From assembly GCA_024276495.1 (NCBI GenBank), contig JAJRXC010000013.1:98487-162486 (forward strand): a stretch of DNA of 64,000 bases, read 5' to 3'. This DNA comes from Actinomycetes bacterium. GTDB lineage: Bacteria > Actinomycetota > Acidimicrobiia > Acidimicrobiales > Aldehydirespiratoraceae. Below are positions 34,128-42,390 of the stretch, one piece after another. Position 1 is the first letter of the stretch. Every line of letters starts with the position of its first letter. A program made the translations under genes and the position numbers. The notes under the pieces were generated by a model that made no database searches, was not told the DNA's origin, and worked only from the letters and a program-made list of their open reading frames with translations.

Positions 34128-34847
34128 ATGGCGCAGCTGAGGTTCACCTTCGGGACGATGGGGTCGGGCAAGTCGACGCAGGCTCTGCAGATCCACCACA
34201 ATCTGCGGGCTCGTGGGCTCGACACGATCCTCACCACCCAACTCGACCGCACCGACGGCCGGGTCTCGAGCCGTCTCGGCGTGTCGGCCGATGCCGAGAC
34301 GGTCGAGTCGCACACCGATCTCTTCGAGCTCGTGCGCCGGCGGATGGCCCGCAGGGGCAGCGTCGATGCCGTGATCTGCGACGAGGTGCAGTTCTATGCG
34401 CCGGTGCAGTGCGAGCAGCTGGCGAGGGTCGTCGACGAGCTGGCGGTCGACGTGTACGCCTTCGGCTTGTTGACCAGCTTCCAGGGTGAGTTGTTCCCGG
34501 GAACGGCCCGAATGCTCGAGCTCGCCGATCTCCGCACGGAGATCCAGGTCGAGGCCCGCTGTTGGTGTGGGGCGCGGGCCACCCACAACGCCCGTTTCGT
34601 CGATGGTGAGCAGGTGGTGTCGGGTCAGCTGAAGGTGGTCGGCGACACCGGTGGTCCCACTGCGGGGGAGGTCACCTACGACTTGTTGTGCCGGGCCCAC
34701 TGGCTCGATGGGGCCCGAAAGGCCAGGGGTTCCCAACTCGAGTTGCTCGATTCGGACGATGCCCGCTCCGCCGGCGACGACGACGATCACAGTGGTCCGG
34801 TTGAGGTCGACCCGGGCGCGGTGCCGACGCCGCTACGAGCCACATGA
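34128..34847 (+). CDS. tdk: Thymidine kinase
   Basis: A 239-residue type II thymidine kinase. The P-loop is FGTMGSGKS, the Walker-B/lid motif is ICDEVQFY, and the four-Cys/His zinc site is formed by [10 protein letters not shown] and [10 protein letters not shown]. The lasso loop VTYDLLC holds the substrate. It salvages thymidine to dTMP. A ~35-residue acidic C-terminal tail exceeds the common length. dcd follows 31 bp downstream, making a small pyrimidine deoxynucleotide pair. Confidence 0.93.
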   Translation: MAQLRFTFGTMGSGKSTQALQIHHNLRARGLDTILTTQLDRTDGRVSSRLGVSADAETVESHTDLFELVRRRMARRGSVDAVICDEVQFYAPVQCEQLARVVDELAVDVYAFGLLTSFQGELFPGTARMLELADLRTEIQVEARCWCGARATHNARFVDGEQVVSGQLKVVGDTGGPTAGEVTYDLLCRAHWLDGARKARGSQLELLDSDDARSAGDDDDHSGPVEVDPGAVPTPLRAT

Positions 34848-34878
34848 CCTGTCCGATCCCCGCCCCCGTGGAGCTCTT

Positions 34879-35445
34879 GTGATCCTGTCCGACCGCACCA
34901 TTCGCGAGCAGCTCGACGCCGGTCGCATCATCATCGAGCCTTTGGATCCGGCCGGGTTGCAGCCGTCATCGGTCGATCTGCGACTCGACCGCTGGTTCCG
35001 GGTCTTTCGGAATCACACGATGAGCCACATCGACGTCAAGGAGAACCTCGAGGAGCTGACCCAGCTCGTGGAGGTCGCCGACGACGAGGCGTTCATCCTG
35101 CATCCGGGTGAGTTCGTGCTGGGAAGCACCCTCGAGCGTGTCGCTGTCCCCGACGATCTCGTGGCCCGCCTCGAAGGAAAGTCCAGCCTGGGCCGTCTCG
35201 GCTTGTTGATCCATTCGACGGCCGGGTTCGTCGATGCGGGTTTCGACGGTCAGCTGACCCTGGAACTGAGCAACGTCGCCAATCTCCCCATCACCCTCTA
35301 TCCGGGGATGAAGATCGGGCAGATCTCGTTCCAGCAGATGACCACGCCGGCCGCCGTGCCGTACGGGTCGGGGGCGTTGGGGTCGAAGTACAAGCATCAG
35401 CGGGGGCCGATGCCGAGCCGGTACTGGGAGAACTTCGGCGACTGA
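34879..35445 (+). CDS. dcd: dCTP deaminase (possibly bifunctional with dUTPase)
   Basis: 188 residues from GTG 34879. Signature segments are [57 protein letters not shown] and [18 protein letters not shown]. The Ala/Gly-rich [11 protein letters not shown] stretch and the length fit actinobacterial bifunctional DCD-DUT enzymes, which make dUMP directly from dCTP. It supplies dTTP synthesis together with tdk. Confidence 0.94.
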   Translation: MILSDRTIREQLDAGRIIIEPLDPAGLQPSSVDLRLDRWFRVFRNHTMSHIDVKENLEELTQLVEVADDEAFILHPGEFVLGSTLERVAVPDDLVARLEGKSSLGRLGLLIHSTAGFVDAGFDGQLTLELSNVANLPITLYPGMKIGQISFQQMTTPAAVPYGSGALGSKYKHQRGPMPSRYWENFGD

Positions 35446-35470
35446 AGGCGGCTCCGGTTTTCCCCAGACC

Positions 35471-35479
35471 TGTGGACAA
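35471..35479 (-). promoter_or_regulatory. DnaA-box-like 9-mer 3' of crgA
   Basis: TGTGGACAA is the exact complement of TTGTCCACA, the actinobacterial DnaA-box consensus. It is embedded in TTTTCCCCAGACC before it and GTGGGG after it. Similar elements occur on the other side of crgA. Confidence 0.4.
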
Positions 35480-35500
35480 GTGGGGGGATGGTCGGTTGCG

Positions 35501-35785
35501 TTACCGGTACTGGGTGGCGGTGATGATGCCGCCGAGGATCATGCCGAGACCGACCAGCAGGATCGGGTTCGAGGTCTCCCAGATCGAGCCGACGTAGTTG
35601 AGCAGGATCACCAGCACGCCCAGCCCGAGGAGGGCGAACATGAGCACCGGCACCCAGGTGGGGCTCGGGGGGAGGCTGTCGTGGCCGGTGTAGGTCACGG
35701 TCTCGGGTTGGTAGCCGTCGGGTCGGGTTCCCTTCGGAGTGACCCGGCCGCCCGACACCCGGCGTTTGTTCGGCTTTTGCGACAT
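35501..35785 (-). CDS. crgA: Cell division protein CrgA
   Basis: A 94-residue protein with a basic N-terminus (SQKPNKRRVSGGRVTPKG) and two membrane helices: TWVPVLMFALLGLGVLVILL and LLVGLGMILGGIITATQYR. The short periplasmic loop and the -G-x-G-x-x-x-GG-x-x-x-x-x-x-R end match CrgA, the actinobacterial septum protein that contacts FtsZ, FtsI and CwsA. In many actinobacteria crgA is near oriC, and DnaA-box-like 9-mers flank it here. Confidence 0.85.
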   Translation of the reverse strand: MSQKPNKRRVSGGRVTPKGTRPDGYQPETVTYTGHDSLPPSPTWVPVLMFALLGLGVLVILLNYVGSIWETSNPILLVGLGMILGGIITATQYR

Positions 35786-35869
35786 GGTTCGACTCTAGGG
35801 CGTTGAACGCCCGGCCGCGGCGCGCCGCTGTCGCCACGAACCCGCGTCGGGAGAATCACAGCCATGTGA

Positions 35870-35902
35870 TTATCCCCCGCCTTCTCCCCAGCCTGTGGAA
35901 AA
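35870..35902 (+). promoter_or_regulatory. DnaA-box-like pair 5' of crgA
   Basis: TTATCCCCC (35870-35878) and TGTGGAAAA (35894-35902, complement TTTTCCACA) lie in a relatively A/T-rich stretch for this genome. Both are one or two mismatches from DnaA boxes. No dnaA or dnaN gene is near, so an oriC is not claimed. Confidence 0.3.
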
Positions 35903-35904
35903 CC

Positions 35905-36156
35905 TCATTCGATCGGGGTGATCAGATCCATGTCCTCGAGACAGTGACGTGGCGGCGCCGGTTCCTCGTCGGGGGCGACGGTCATCCGTACCTCCGCGCC
36001 ACAGATGCTGCAGCGGTACCCGAGCTTCACCTTGCGCAGCTCGCCGGCCGGAGGGGGTTCCGGAACCGGGCGGGCCAGTCCCCGGAGCATCGCGATGCCG
36101 ACGCGCAGGATCACGACGGCGACGGTCACGGCGACGATCACGTTCAGGACGTTCAC
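35905..36156 (-). CDS. Small membrane-anchored zinc-ribbon-like protein
   Basis: About 83 residues from GTG 36156. One N-terminal helix (VNVLNVIVAVTVAVVILRVG) is followed by a Pro-rich spacer and a cytoplasmic segment YRCSICGAEVRMTV then PPRHCLEDM, whose three cysteines and histidine could bind zinc. No family is recognised. It starts 11 bp after the stop of the thiolase-like gene, so the two may share a transcript. Confidence 0.6.
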   Translation of the reverse strand: MNVLNVIVAVTVAVVILRVGIAMLRGLARPVPEPPPAGELRKVKLGYRCSICGAEVRMTVAPDEEPAPPRHCLEDMDLITPIE

Positions 36157-36167
36157 GGGATCGAAGC

Positions 36168-37298
36168 CTACGGGCAACGCAGGATCGTGACGGCGGCGCC
36201 GGTCGGTCCGAACGAGGCGCACCCGACGAGGGCGGGGGTGCGGTTCGACGCCACCGCGTCGACGATCAGCCGGAGCTCGTCGGCCGCGGCGGCATCGCCG
36301 ACACCGAGCGTGCCGCCGTCGACGTTGACCCGCTCGGGCGGGACCCGGAGTCGTTCGATGGCGACGAGCGCCGCTGCGGCGGTGGGCTCGACGAGCTCCC
36401 AACGGTCGAGGTCGGCGGGGTCGCAGCCCAGCTCTGCGCAGGCGAGCACGGCCGCCCGGTCGAGGCCGCCGGTCGGGTCGAGCGGATCGCCGGCGGCCCG
36501 GCCCACGGCCGCGATCACCGGTGTCGTCGACGCGTCATCGACGCGAAGCAGCACGGCCGCGACCCCGTCGGCCGGAGGTGAGAACGTGAACGAGGTGACG
36601 GATCCCTCGGGATCGAAGCTCGGCGGCAACGAAGAAAAGTCCGCCGGCATCTCCCTCGGCTCGTCCCTTTCGACCGGGGCTCCCCGCTGGACGGCCAGCC
36701 GGTCGCCGGGCCGCGCGGCGATCGACACGAGGGCGGACGGGTCGGCGTCGCCGCGTCGCCCGTGGCTTCGCCGGGACCAGCCCTCCTGTTCGGCGCGGTC
36801 GATCCCGGACCGGGCGGCGGCGTGGTCCGCCGCGACGGGTGCGGGAGCCAGCCCGCCCGCGTGTTCCGTGCGCTGCGCGGGCCCGGTCCCCCAGGGACGA
36901 CCATAGGTTCGGCCCAACGCGGCGGCACCGGGAGGAACCGTCGACGAGGCGCACACACCGAGGACCAGGGCCGATCGGATCGTGCCGGCGTGGATCGCGG
37001 CGGTCGCGGCGTGGAGCGCGGCGGCGCCGCTGGTCTCGGCCCGATCGATCACGGCGCCGCCGATGCGGTCGGGCCAGCCCGCGGTGAGCACGGCGGCTCG
37101 GGCCATGTTCGCCCCCTGGGCGCCGACCGGTTCTGCGCAACCGACCCAGATCTCGTCGATGTCGTCGGGATCGAGGTCGGCCCGGCGAAGTGTCTCGTTC
37201 ATCACCTCGGCCGCGAGGTCGACGGGATGCCAACCGGCCAGGGCCCCCTGGGCCCGGGTGAACGGAGACCGGCAGACGGCGGCGATGGGGACGGACAC
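36168..37298 (-). CDS. Thiolase-fold protein with catalytic residues lost
   Basis: A 376-residue thiolase-superfamily protein by its start (VPIAAVCRSPFTRAQGALAG), WVGCAEPVGAQGANMARAAV and C-terminal CASFGPTGAAVTILRCP. The nucleophile position of the usual NR-x-C-x-SG motif reads DRAETSG, so Cys is replaced by Glu. The GHPxGATG motif reads GVGDAAAADE, without the catalytic His. Normal Claisen chemistry is therefore unlikely; a CoA-binding or scaffold role is possible. The centre is Ala/Arg-rich and shorter than in active enzymes. Confidence 0.72.
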   Translation of the reverse strand: MSVPIAAVCRSPFTRAQGALAGWHPVDLAAEVMNETLRRADLDPDDIDEIWVGCAEPVGAQGANMARAAVLTAGWPDRIGGAVIDRAETSGAAALHAATAAIHAGTIRSALVLGVCASSTVPPGAAALGRTYGRPWGTGPAQRTEHAGGLAPAPVAADHAAARSGIDRAEQEGWSRRSHGRRGDADPSALVSIAARPGDRLAVQRGAPVERDEPREMPADFSSLPPSFDPEGSVTSFTFSPPADGVAAVLLRVDDASTTPVIAAVGRAAGDPLDPTGGLDRAAVLACAELGCDPADLDRWELVEPTAAAALVAIERLRVPPERVNVDGGTLGVGDAAAADELRLIVDAVASNRTPALVGCASFGPTGAAVTILRCP

Positions 37299-37364
37299 CG
37301 CGGCATTCTTCTACACTGCCGCGCGGCGTGGGAGCCCGGGCTTCCACCCAGGCCGAGGAGCAGG

Positions 37365-37907
37365 ATGGAACTCGCGTTGCTGGCAGCCGATGGGGTCGTC
37401 GACCCCGACGCGGTGAGTCTCGGGATGTTGATCCTGCGGGTCGCGGTCGGTTTGACGATGGCCGCCCACGGCTACGGGAAGTTCTTCCGGGGTGGTCGGA
37501 TCAGCGGCACGGCGAGCTGGTTCGATTCGATGGGGATGCGACCCGGCATGGTTCACGCGTTGCTCGCCGCGTCGACGGAAGTCGGGGCCGGCGTGCTGTT
37601 GGCGCTCGGACTTTTGACCCCTCTTGCCGCGCTGGCATTCGTCGCGTTGATGGTCGTGGCGGGCTGGACGGTGCATCGCACCAAGGGGTTCTTCATCGTC
37701 GCGGAGGGTTGGGAGTACAACTTCGTCCTGGCGATCGTCGCCGTCGGGATCGCGACGGTCGGCCCCGGTGAGTACTCGCTCGACTGGCGCCTGGAGCTGG
37801 TGGAGGATTTCGACGGGGTGACCGGCTTGCTCATCTCCGCCGTCGGTGGCGTCGTGGCGGCCATCGGTCAGCTCGTGTTCTTCTACCGGCCGCCCCCCGA
37901 GGATTGA
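37365..37907 (+). CDS. DoxX family membrane protein
   Basis: 180 residues from ATG 37365, with GAGGAGCAGG upstream. Four membrane helices and the DoxX motif ILRVAVGLTMAAHGYGKFF, then GTASWFDSMGMRPGMVHALL and GAGVLLALGLLTPLAALAFV. DoxX proteins are associated with quinone and thiol redox systems. The C-terminal helix ends with VVAAIGQLVFFYRPPPED. Confidence 0.85.
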   Translation: MELALLAADGVVDPDAVSLGMLILRVAVGLTMAAHGYGKFFRGGRISGTASWFDSMGMRPGMVHALLAASTEVGAGVLLALGLLTPLAALAFVALMVVAGWTVHRTKGFFIVAEGWEYNFVLAIVAVGIATVGPGEYSLDWRLELVEDFDGVTGLLISAVGGVVAAIGQLVFFYRPPPED

Positions 37908-37919
37908 GCGACGGGCGGT

Positions 37920-38567
37920 TCACGCGTCGAGGTCGAGATAGCACCGCAGCCCGATCGAGTCGGGGAGTCGACCGCTGCAGGTGCGGGCGAGCTCGAAGGA
38001 TTCGCTGCCTTCCGGCGCGAGGAGGTACAGCTCGTCGCAGGCCTGGTTGTTGCCGTTCTCGCAGGCGGTCGACAACAGGTCGACGAGGCGAGCGTCGTCG
38101 GTGGGTGTGGGAGCGGCCTCATCGTCGGTGCCGAGACACTCGGCGATGAGGACCGCCGGATCGACATCATCGATCGACCCGATGACGCAACGCGCCTGTG
38201 GCTCGGTCAGCGCGGTGCCTTCGAGCGCGGCGCCTTCCATGAACGACTCGACGAAGCCGGGGATCTCGGTCAGGTCCTCCACGCACTCGACCGCGACGGC
38301 GACGAGCTCGGCGTCGTCGTCTCCGCTGAGGGATCCCTCGATCACGGCGGTGGGTTCGATGCCGGTCTCGATCAGCCCGTCGAGCAGGCAGCGTTGCTCG
38401 TCGGCGGACAGTTCGGCGTCGATGAGGGTCGAGATCGCCAGGCTCTGGAGTGGGGTCGGCTCGGGGTCGTCGGCTCCGGAGCGGCAGGCGGCCGCGAGCA
38501 GCGCGATCGCGACCAGCACGGCGAGGAGGTGACGGGTGGGGTCCCGACGGCTCTTCGCGACGCGCAT
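37920..38567 (-). CDS. Cysteine-rich lipoprotein of unknown function
   Basis: 215 residues with a lipoprotein signal (LLAVLVAIALLAAACRSG, lipobox LAAAC). The mature acidic part has two repeats of a ~60-residue helical unit, each with a paired cysteine pattern (EQRCLLDGLIETGI...VECVEDL and QARCVIGSIDD...AECLGTD). A C-terminal Cys-containing unit follows (STACENGNNQACDELY...RTCSGRL...LRCYLDLDA). It is probably attached to the outer face of the membrane with several disulfides. No family name is assigned. Confidence 0.65.
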   Translation of the reverse strand: MRVAKSRRDPTRHLLAVLVAIALLAAACRSGADDPEPTPLQSLAISTLIDAELSADEQRCLLDGLIETGIEPTAVIEGSLSGDDDAELVAVAVECVEDLTEIPGFVESFMEGAALEGTALTEPQARCVIGSIDDVDPAVLIAECLGTDDEAAPTPTDDARLVDLLSTACENGNNQACDELYLLAPEGSESFELARTCSGRLPDSIGLRCYLDLDA

Positions 38568-38898
38568 TCGGCGAAGCTAGCGCCGTTCGGTCCCGGTGCC
38601 CGGTCGGGGTCCGCCCGTCGGGCCGTGATCCCGCCGGGCCCTTCGCCATCGAGGGACCGTCGGCGACATTTCCTGGGCAGAGGCGCAGGCCTCCACCCAG
38701 GGAGTTCGTTCGGTCGTTCCCCCGACGCTCGTGGCGAACGACCACGAGAGCCATTGTGGTGGTCACGGAGAGTGGCCGTCAAGCGCGTTGTGGCGCGGGC
38801 CGGACGGCTCGGACGGGAACGATCCCCGCGTTCGCCGCCGGGTCGTCGCACAATGGTGGGCGACCGCGATGCGGTCGCCCACGAGAGGGAGGTCGCTC
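38568..38898. other. 331-bp divergent intergenic region with a perfect 12-bp hairpin
   Basis: No convincing gene is seen. GTGGGCGACCGC (38856-38867) and GCGGTCGCCCAC (38871-38882) form a perfect 12-bp inverted repeat with a 3-base loop. It ends 16 bp before the ATG of the plus-strand lipoprotein and just ahead of its GAGGGAGG ribosome-binding site. It could be a leader hairpin or an operator. Confidence 0.5.
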
Positions 38899-39552
38899 AT
38901 GAGACTCGTGAGTGGGAAACTCGTCATCGTGCTCACGGCGCTCGCGCTGCTCGGCGCCGCGTGCGGCTCGTCGAACGAGACGGAGTCGACGCCCGACGCC
39001 GGGGTCGTCGCGTCCGATCCGCCGGCCACGGATCCACCGGCCACCGACCCGCCGGTCACCGATCCGCCGGCCACGGATCCGCCGACCACGGATCCCCCGA
39101 CCACCGATCCGCCCGAACCCGAACCCGATCCGCTGCTCGAGCTGGCCCGGCGCGTCGTGGGTTCGTGGACCGGGGAATGGAACAACACGACATTCGGATC
39201 GACGGGCCCGATCTCCGGCGACATCGTTCTCGACGAGGAGGCGATGGAGCTCACGATCACCACCGACGTCGGCGGCAACGTCTTCGGAGCGGCGGATCCC
39301 GACCCGGAGCTGCTCGTTTTGCCGATACGGGCGGGCGACCACACCGGAAGCTCGCCCACGTTCGGCGACTGGACGCTCTCGATCGATGAGACCGGCGGGT
39401 TCTCGATGGTCGCGATCAATCTCCCCGCCCTCCCGGGCGCCACCTTCACGCTCGAGGGTGCCCTGTCCGACACCGGCATCGATGCGACCTATGTCGTCGA
39501 CTTCGGTTCCGGTGAGCCCGCCGTCGGGGTCGTCACGATCACCAAGTCCTGA
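38899..39552 (+). CDS. Lipoprotein with TDPP-repeat stalk
   Basis: 217 residues from ATG 38899, with GAGGGAGG upstream. A lipoprotein signal ends LLGAACGSS. A stalk of about nine repeats of the four-residue unit (T/S)DPP (bases ~39013-39130) lifts a ~135-residue domain (RRVVGSWTGEWNNTTFGSTG to GEPAVGVVTITKS) that looks like a small beta-barrel or lipocalin-like sandwich. The ligand is unknown. Confidence 0.65.
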   Translation: MRLVSGKLVIVLTALALLGAACGSSNETESTPDAGVVASDPPATDPPATDPPVTDPPATDPPTTDPPTTDPPEPEPDPLLELARRVVGSWTGEWNNTTFGSTGPISGDIVLDEEAMELTITTDVGGNVFGAADPDPELLVLPIRAGDHTGSSPTFGDWTLSIDETGGFSMVAINLPALPGATFTLEGALSDTGIDATYVVDFGSGEPAVGVVTITKS

Positions 39553-39572
39553 GCCGCCGCCCGCCGGTGCGC

Positions 39573-39977
39573 TCAGCCGAGCTCATCGAGGAGCGGGCCG
39601 ATCAGGTCGCGCATCGACGCGATGCCGAGGGACCCGTCGGACCGGCGAATTACGAGATGGCGGACACCGGCGACCAGCATCGTCTCGGCGGCGTCGGCGA
39701 TCGACGTGTCGGCATCGGCGATGATCACGTCTCGGGTCATGCAATCGACCGCCCAGGCATCGGTGTCCTCGGCGAGCGAACGCACGAGATCGCGTTCGGT
39801 GAGGATCGCGATGTCGCCGTTGTGTCCGGTGATGAGCAGCGCACCGATGTCGTTGTCGTTCATCGTCTTGGCCAGGCTCGAGAGGTTGTCGCCCGCGTCG
39901 GCGGTCGCGACGTCGAACGCGGTGACCGCGGAGATGGGGCTGTTCGCCCCGATGTCGGATGACGCTGCGTGGGACAT
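39573..39977 (-). CDS. Tandem CBS domain protein (Hrp1-like)
   Basis: 134 residues with two CBS motifs: DNLSSLAKTMNDNDIGALLI...DIAILTERDLVRSL, and DTSIADAAETMLVAGVRHLVI...LGIASMRDLI. The pair forms one Bateman module that senses adenine nucleotides. The M. tuberculosis counterpart Hrp1 (Rv2626c) is a strongly induced DosR target. Here the gene lies 24 bp downstream of a box-controlled universal stress gene and is probably its operon partner. Confidence 0.87.
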   Translation of the reverse strand: MSHAASSDIGANSPISAVTAFDVATADAGDNLSSLAKTMNDNDIGALLITGHNGDIAILTERDLVRSLAEDTDAWAVDCMTRDVIIADADTSIADAAETMLVAGVRHLVIRRSDGSLGIASMRDLIGPLLDELG

Positions 39978-40001
39978 GGATTCCTCCGGGTCGAGATCTA
40001 C

Positions 40002-40937
40002 CTACGAGTGTGCCGGACCGGCACCCATGACGGCGACCGGGACCGGCGAGTTGTGCACGATGCGCATGCAGGTGCTCCCGAACACCCTCCCACCGGCGTT
40101 GCCGATCCCCCGGGTCGTCGCCGCGATCAGCGACGCACCGTGTTGCTCCGCGAAACGTACGACCGCGGCGGCGGGATCGTCGTCTCCCACGATCGCCCAC
40201 CCGGCGCGGTGTCCGGCATCGGTCAACTCGTCGGCGATGTCGCGCACGAACGCGCTCTCCTGGATCGCGTAGCCGACGGCGCGGAGTTGATCGGCCTTCT
40301 CGGCGGCGGCGTCGTCGACGACATGGACCAGCCACAACGGACCGTCCCACGCATCGTGGAGGGCGACCGCGCCAACGACGCTCTCGAGCGCGGCGGCCGA
40401 GCCGTCCTGGGCCACGACGACGGGACCCGATGTCGCCCTTGCCCGGGCATTCGGTCCGACCATCAACAGCACACCGCCACGTTCGCGGGCCAGGGTCTCG
40501 GCAACCGAGAACGCGCCGTCCTCCGCGCCGGCGTGATTCGTGGCGATGACCAGCAACGACGTGGGCCGAATCGTGCCGGCCACCCCGCGGGCGACGTCGA
40601 ATCCGACGACGAGCTGTGTCGTCAGCGTCAAGTCGGGATGGTGCCGCGCGAACTCGTCACGGGCCGTCTCGAGCATCGCGGCCGAGGCCATCTCCGCGTC
40701 GTTCGAGCTGTCGCCGGCGGTCGGATGGCCCGGCGCGATGTGAACGTTGACGATCCGCACCGGGAGATCGAGCTTCGTGGCGATGATCGCCGCTGTGTCG
40801 AGGCCGCGGTCATTGATGTCGGCTCGAATCAGGGGCACGACGATCTCGTCGAAGTGGAGGGTGCCGAGCGTCGCCGGCAGGTCGGGGGACGAAGACGCCG
40901 ACGTGTGAGCCCCCACGAGGGGTTCCTGCGTACTCAT
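40002..40937 (-). CDS. Universal stress family protein
   Basis: 311 residues from ATG 40937. Two UspA-like halves are seen. The first (HFDEIVVPLIRADINDRGLD to LVIATNHAGAEDGAFS) has degenerate nucleotide motifs. The second ends LIAATTRGIGNAGGRVFGST, close to the G-x-x-G-x9-G-S/T ATP site. ATG 40937 is fixed by the promoter: a DosR-like box ends 36 bp upstream and TACGTT lies six bases before the ATG, so the mRNA is probably leaderless. The CBS gene follows in the same operon. Confidence 0.85.
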   Translation of the reverse strand: MSTQEPLVGAHTSASSSPDLPATLGTLHFDEIVVPLIRADINDRGLDTAAIIATKLDLPVRIVNVHIAPGHPTAGDSSNDAEMASAAMLETARDEFARHHPDLTLTTQLVVGFDVARGVAGTIRPTSLLVIATNHAGAEDGAFSVAETLARERGGVLLMVGPNARARATSGPVVVAQDGSAAALESVVGAVALHDAWDGPLWLVHVVDDAAAEKADQLRAVGYAIQESAFVRDIADELTDAGHRAGWAIVGDDDPAAAVVRFAEQHGASLIAATTRGIGNAGGRVFGSTCMRIVHNSPVPVAVMGAGPAHS

Positions 40938-40972
40938 TCCCGCAACGTAGGGCGGGCGCCCGTGGCCGCCCA

Positions 40973-40986
40973 GGGCCGTAGGTCCT
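40973..40986. promoter_or_regulatory. DosR-like box of the usp-CBS operon
   Basis: GGGCCGTAGGTCCT fits GGGxC-N4-GTCC(C/T). The near edge is 36 bp from ATG 40937 on the minus strand. TACGTT begins 23 bases after the box, at the -10 position for a transcript starting at the ATG. Confidence 0.7.
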
Positions 40987-40990
40987 GCCA

Positions 40991-42365
40991 TCAGCCGATG
41001 ACGATCCGCTCGCCTCGGCGGGGAGCGACGGCCGGCCATTCCCGGTCGGCCAGGGCGTCGACGAGGGCCTGGCTCGCCTCGGTTTCACCGTGCACGGCGT
41101 AGGTCATCGCCGGTTGATCGGGGCCCGAGGTGATCCAGTCGAGCAGGCCACTCCGGTCGGCATGGGCGGACAGCGCCAGGGTGACGACCCGGGCGCGGAC
41201 CGGGTGGTACGTGCCGAAGAACTTGATGGCCCGGGCGCCGTCGGCCAGGGCCTGTCCCCGTGTCGACGGGGCCTGGAAGCCGACCAGCACCACGCTCGAG
41301 CGCGGGTCGCCGAGCCGATCGGCGAGATGATGCAGCACCCGGCCACCGGTCGCCATCCCCGACGCGGAGATGACGACGAACGGGCCGCGGCGAGCCGAGA
41401 TCGCTTTCGATTCGTCGACCGACCCGGTGACGCGGAGGTCGAGCGCCCCGAACGGCGTGCCGTCGGCCGCGGATCGGTGCCGCATCCCGTTGCCCTCGCG
41501 GGCGAACGCGGCGCGATAGACGGCGAGGGCGCGGCCGGCCATCGGGCTGTCGACGAACACCGGGACCCGCGGGATCAGGCCGTCTCGGGTGAACCGGTCG
41601 AGATGCCACAGGATCATCTCGGTGCGGTCCACCGCAAAGGCCGGGATCACGACCACACCGCCCTGACCGAACGTGTCGGTGAGGGTGCCGAGGAGCCGTT
41701 CGGTGATCGACGGGTCGTGGTGGTCGGTGTCGCCGTAGGTCGATTCGCACAGGAGCAGATCGGCGGCCGGACGGGCCGCGGGGGGTGCGAGGAGCGGGTG
41801 GTCGCCCGTGCCGATGTCGCCGCTCCAGACGAGCCGACGCCCGCTCGGCAGGGTCAGTTGCACACTGGCGGCCCCAGGATGTGGCCGGCCCACGAGAACT
41901 CGACCGCCACGCCCGGGACGATCTCCGACCGCCGTCCGAACGCCAGCGGACGGAACTGTTCCAGAGCGTCGAGCGCGGCGGATCTCGTGTAGAGCGGCAG
42001 GGCGGGTTCGTGGCGGCTGTAGCCGTGACGGTTGGCCCGCTCGGCCTGTCCTCTTGGAGATGGCCACTGTCGGGAAGCACGATCCTGCTCAGCTCGACCG
42101 TGTCGTCGGTGGCGATCACCGGGCCGGTGAATCCCTGCTGCACGAGCCGGGGAACCGCACCCACATGATCGATGTGGGCGTGGCTGACCACGATGGCGTC
42201 GAGCGACGCCGGATCGGCCGGAAAGGTCTGCCAGTTGAGCTTCCGGAGGGCCTGCGGACCCTGGTACAGGCCACAATCGAGCAGGATCCGGTGTCGGCCC
42301 GCCTCGACGAGCAAGGCGCTGCCGGTCACCGTACCGGCGCCCCCCACGAAGGTCAGCCGCTCCAT
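40991..42365 (-). pseudogene. MBL-fold beta-CASP RNase-like metallo-hydrolase with two frameshifts
   Basis: Three consecutive frames together encode one ~458-residue protein. Frame 1 starts ATG 42365 and has LLDCGLYQG and VVSHAHIDHVGAVPRLV. The frame shifts at about 42053 (GGA(C)CAGG, one C lost) to one reading NRHGYSRHEPALPLYTRSA and FSWAGHILG. It shifts again at about 41874 (one G lost in a G run) to the frame that begins AASVQLTLPSGRRLVWSGD. It then runs through FVDSPMAGRALAVY and ALSAHADRSGLLDWI to 40991. Adding two bases makes 1377, a multiple of three. The family cleaves RNA with two zincs. It sits downstream of a box-controlled gene. It is either decayed or carries assembly indels. Confidence 0.8.
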
Positions 42366-42390
42366 CGTCGTCGCCTTTCCGTGTCGGTGG

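Noticed and set aside
35446..35910. Calling the crgA surroundings the chromosomal origin
   Set aside because: There are only three DnaA-box-like 9-mers, two of them imperfect, and no dnaA, dnaN or AT-rich unwinding region. The evidence supports only a note.
39013..39130. GATCCGCCGGCCACC repeats as a DNA repeat element
   Set aside because: They are in frame and encode the TDPP stalk of a lipoprotein, so protein-level selection explains them.
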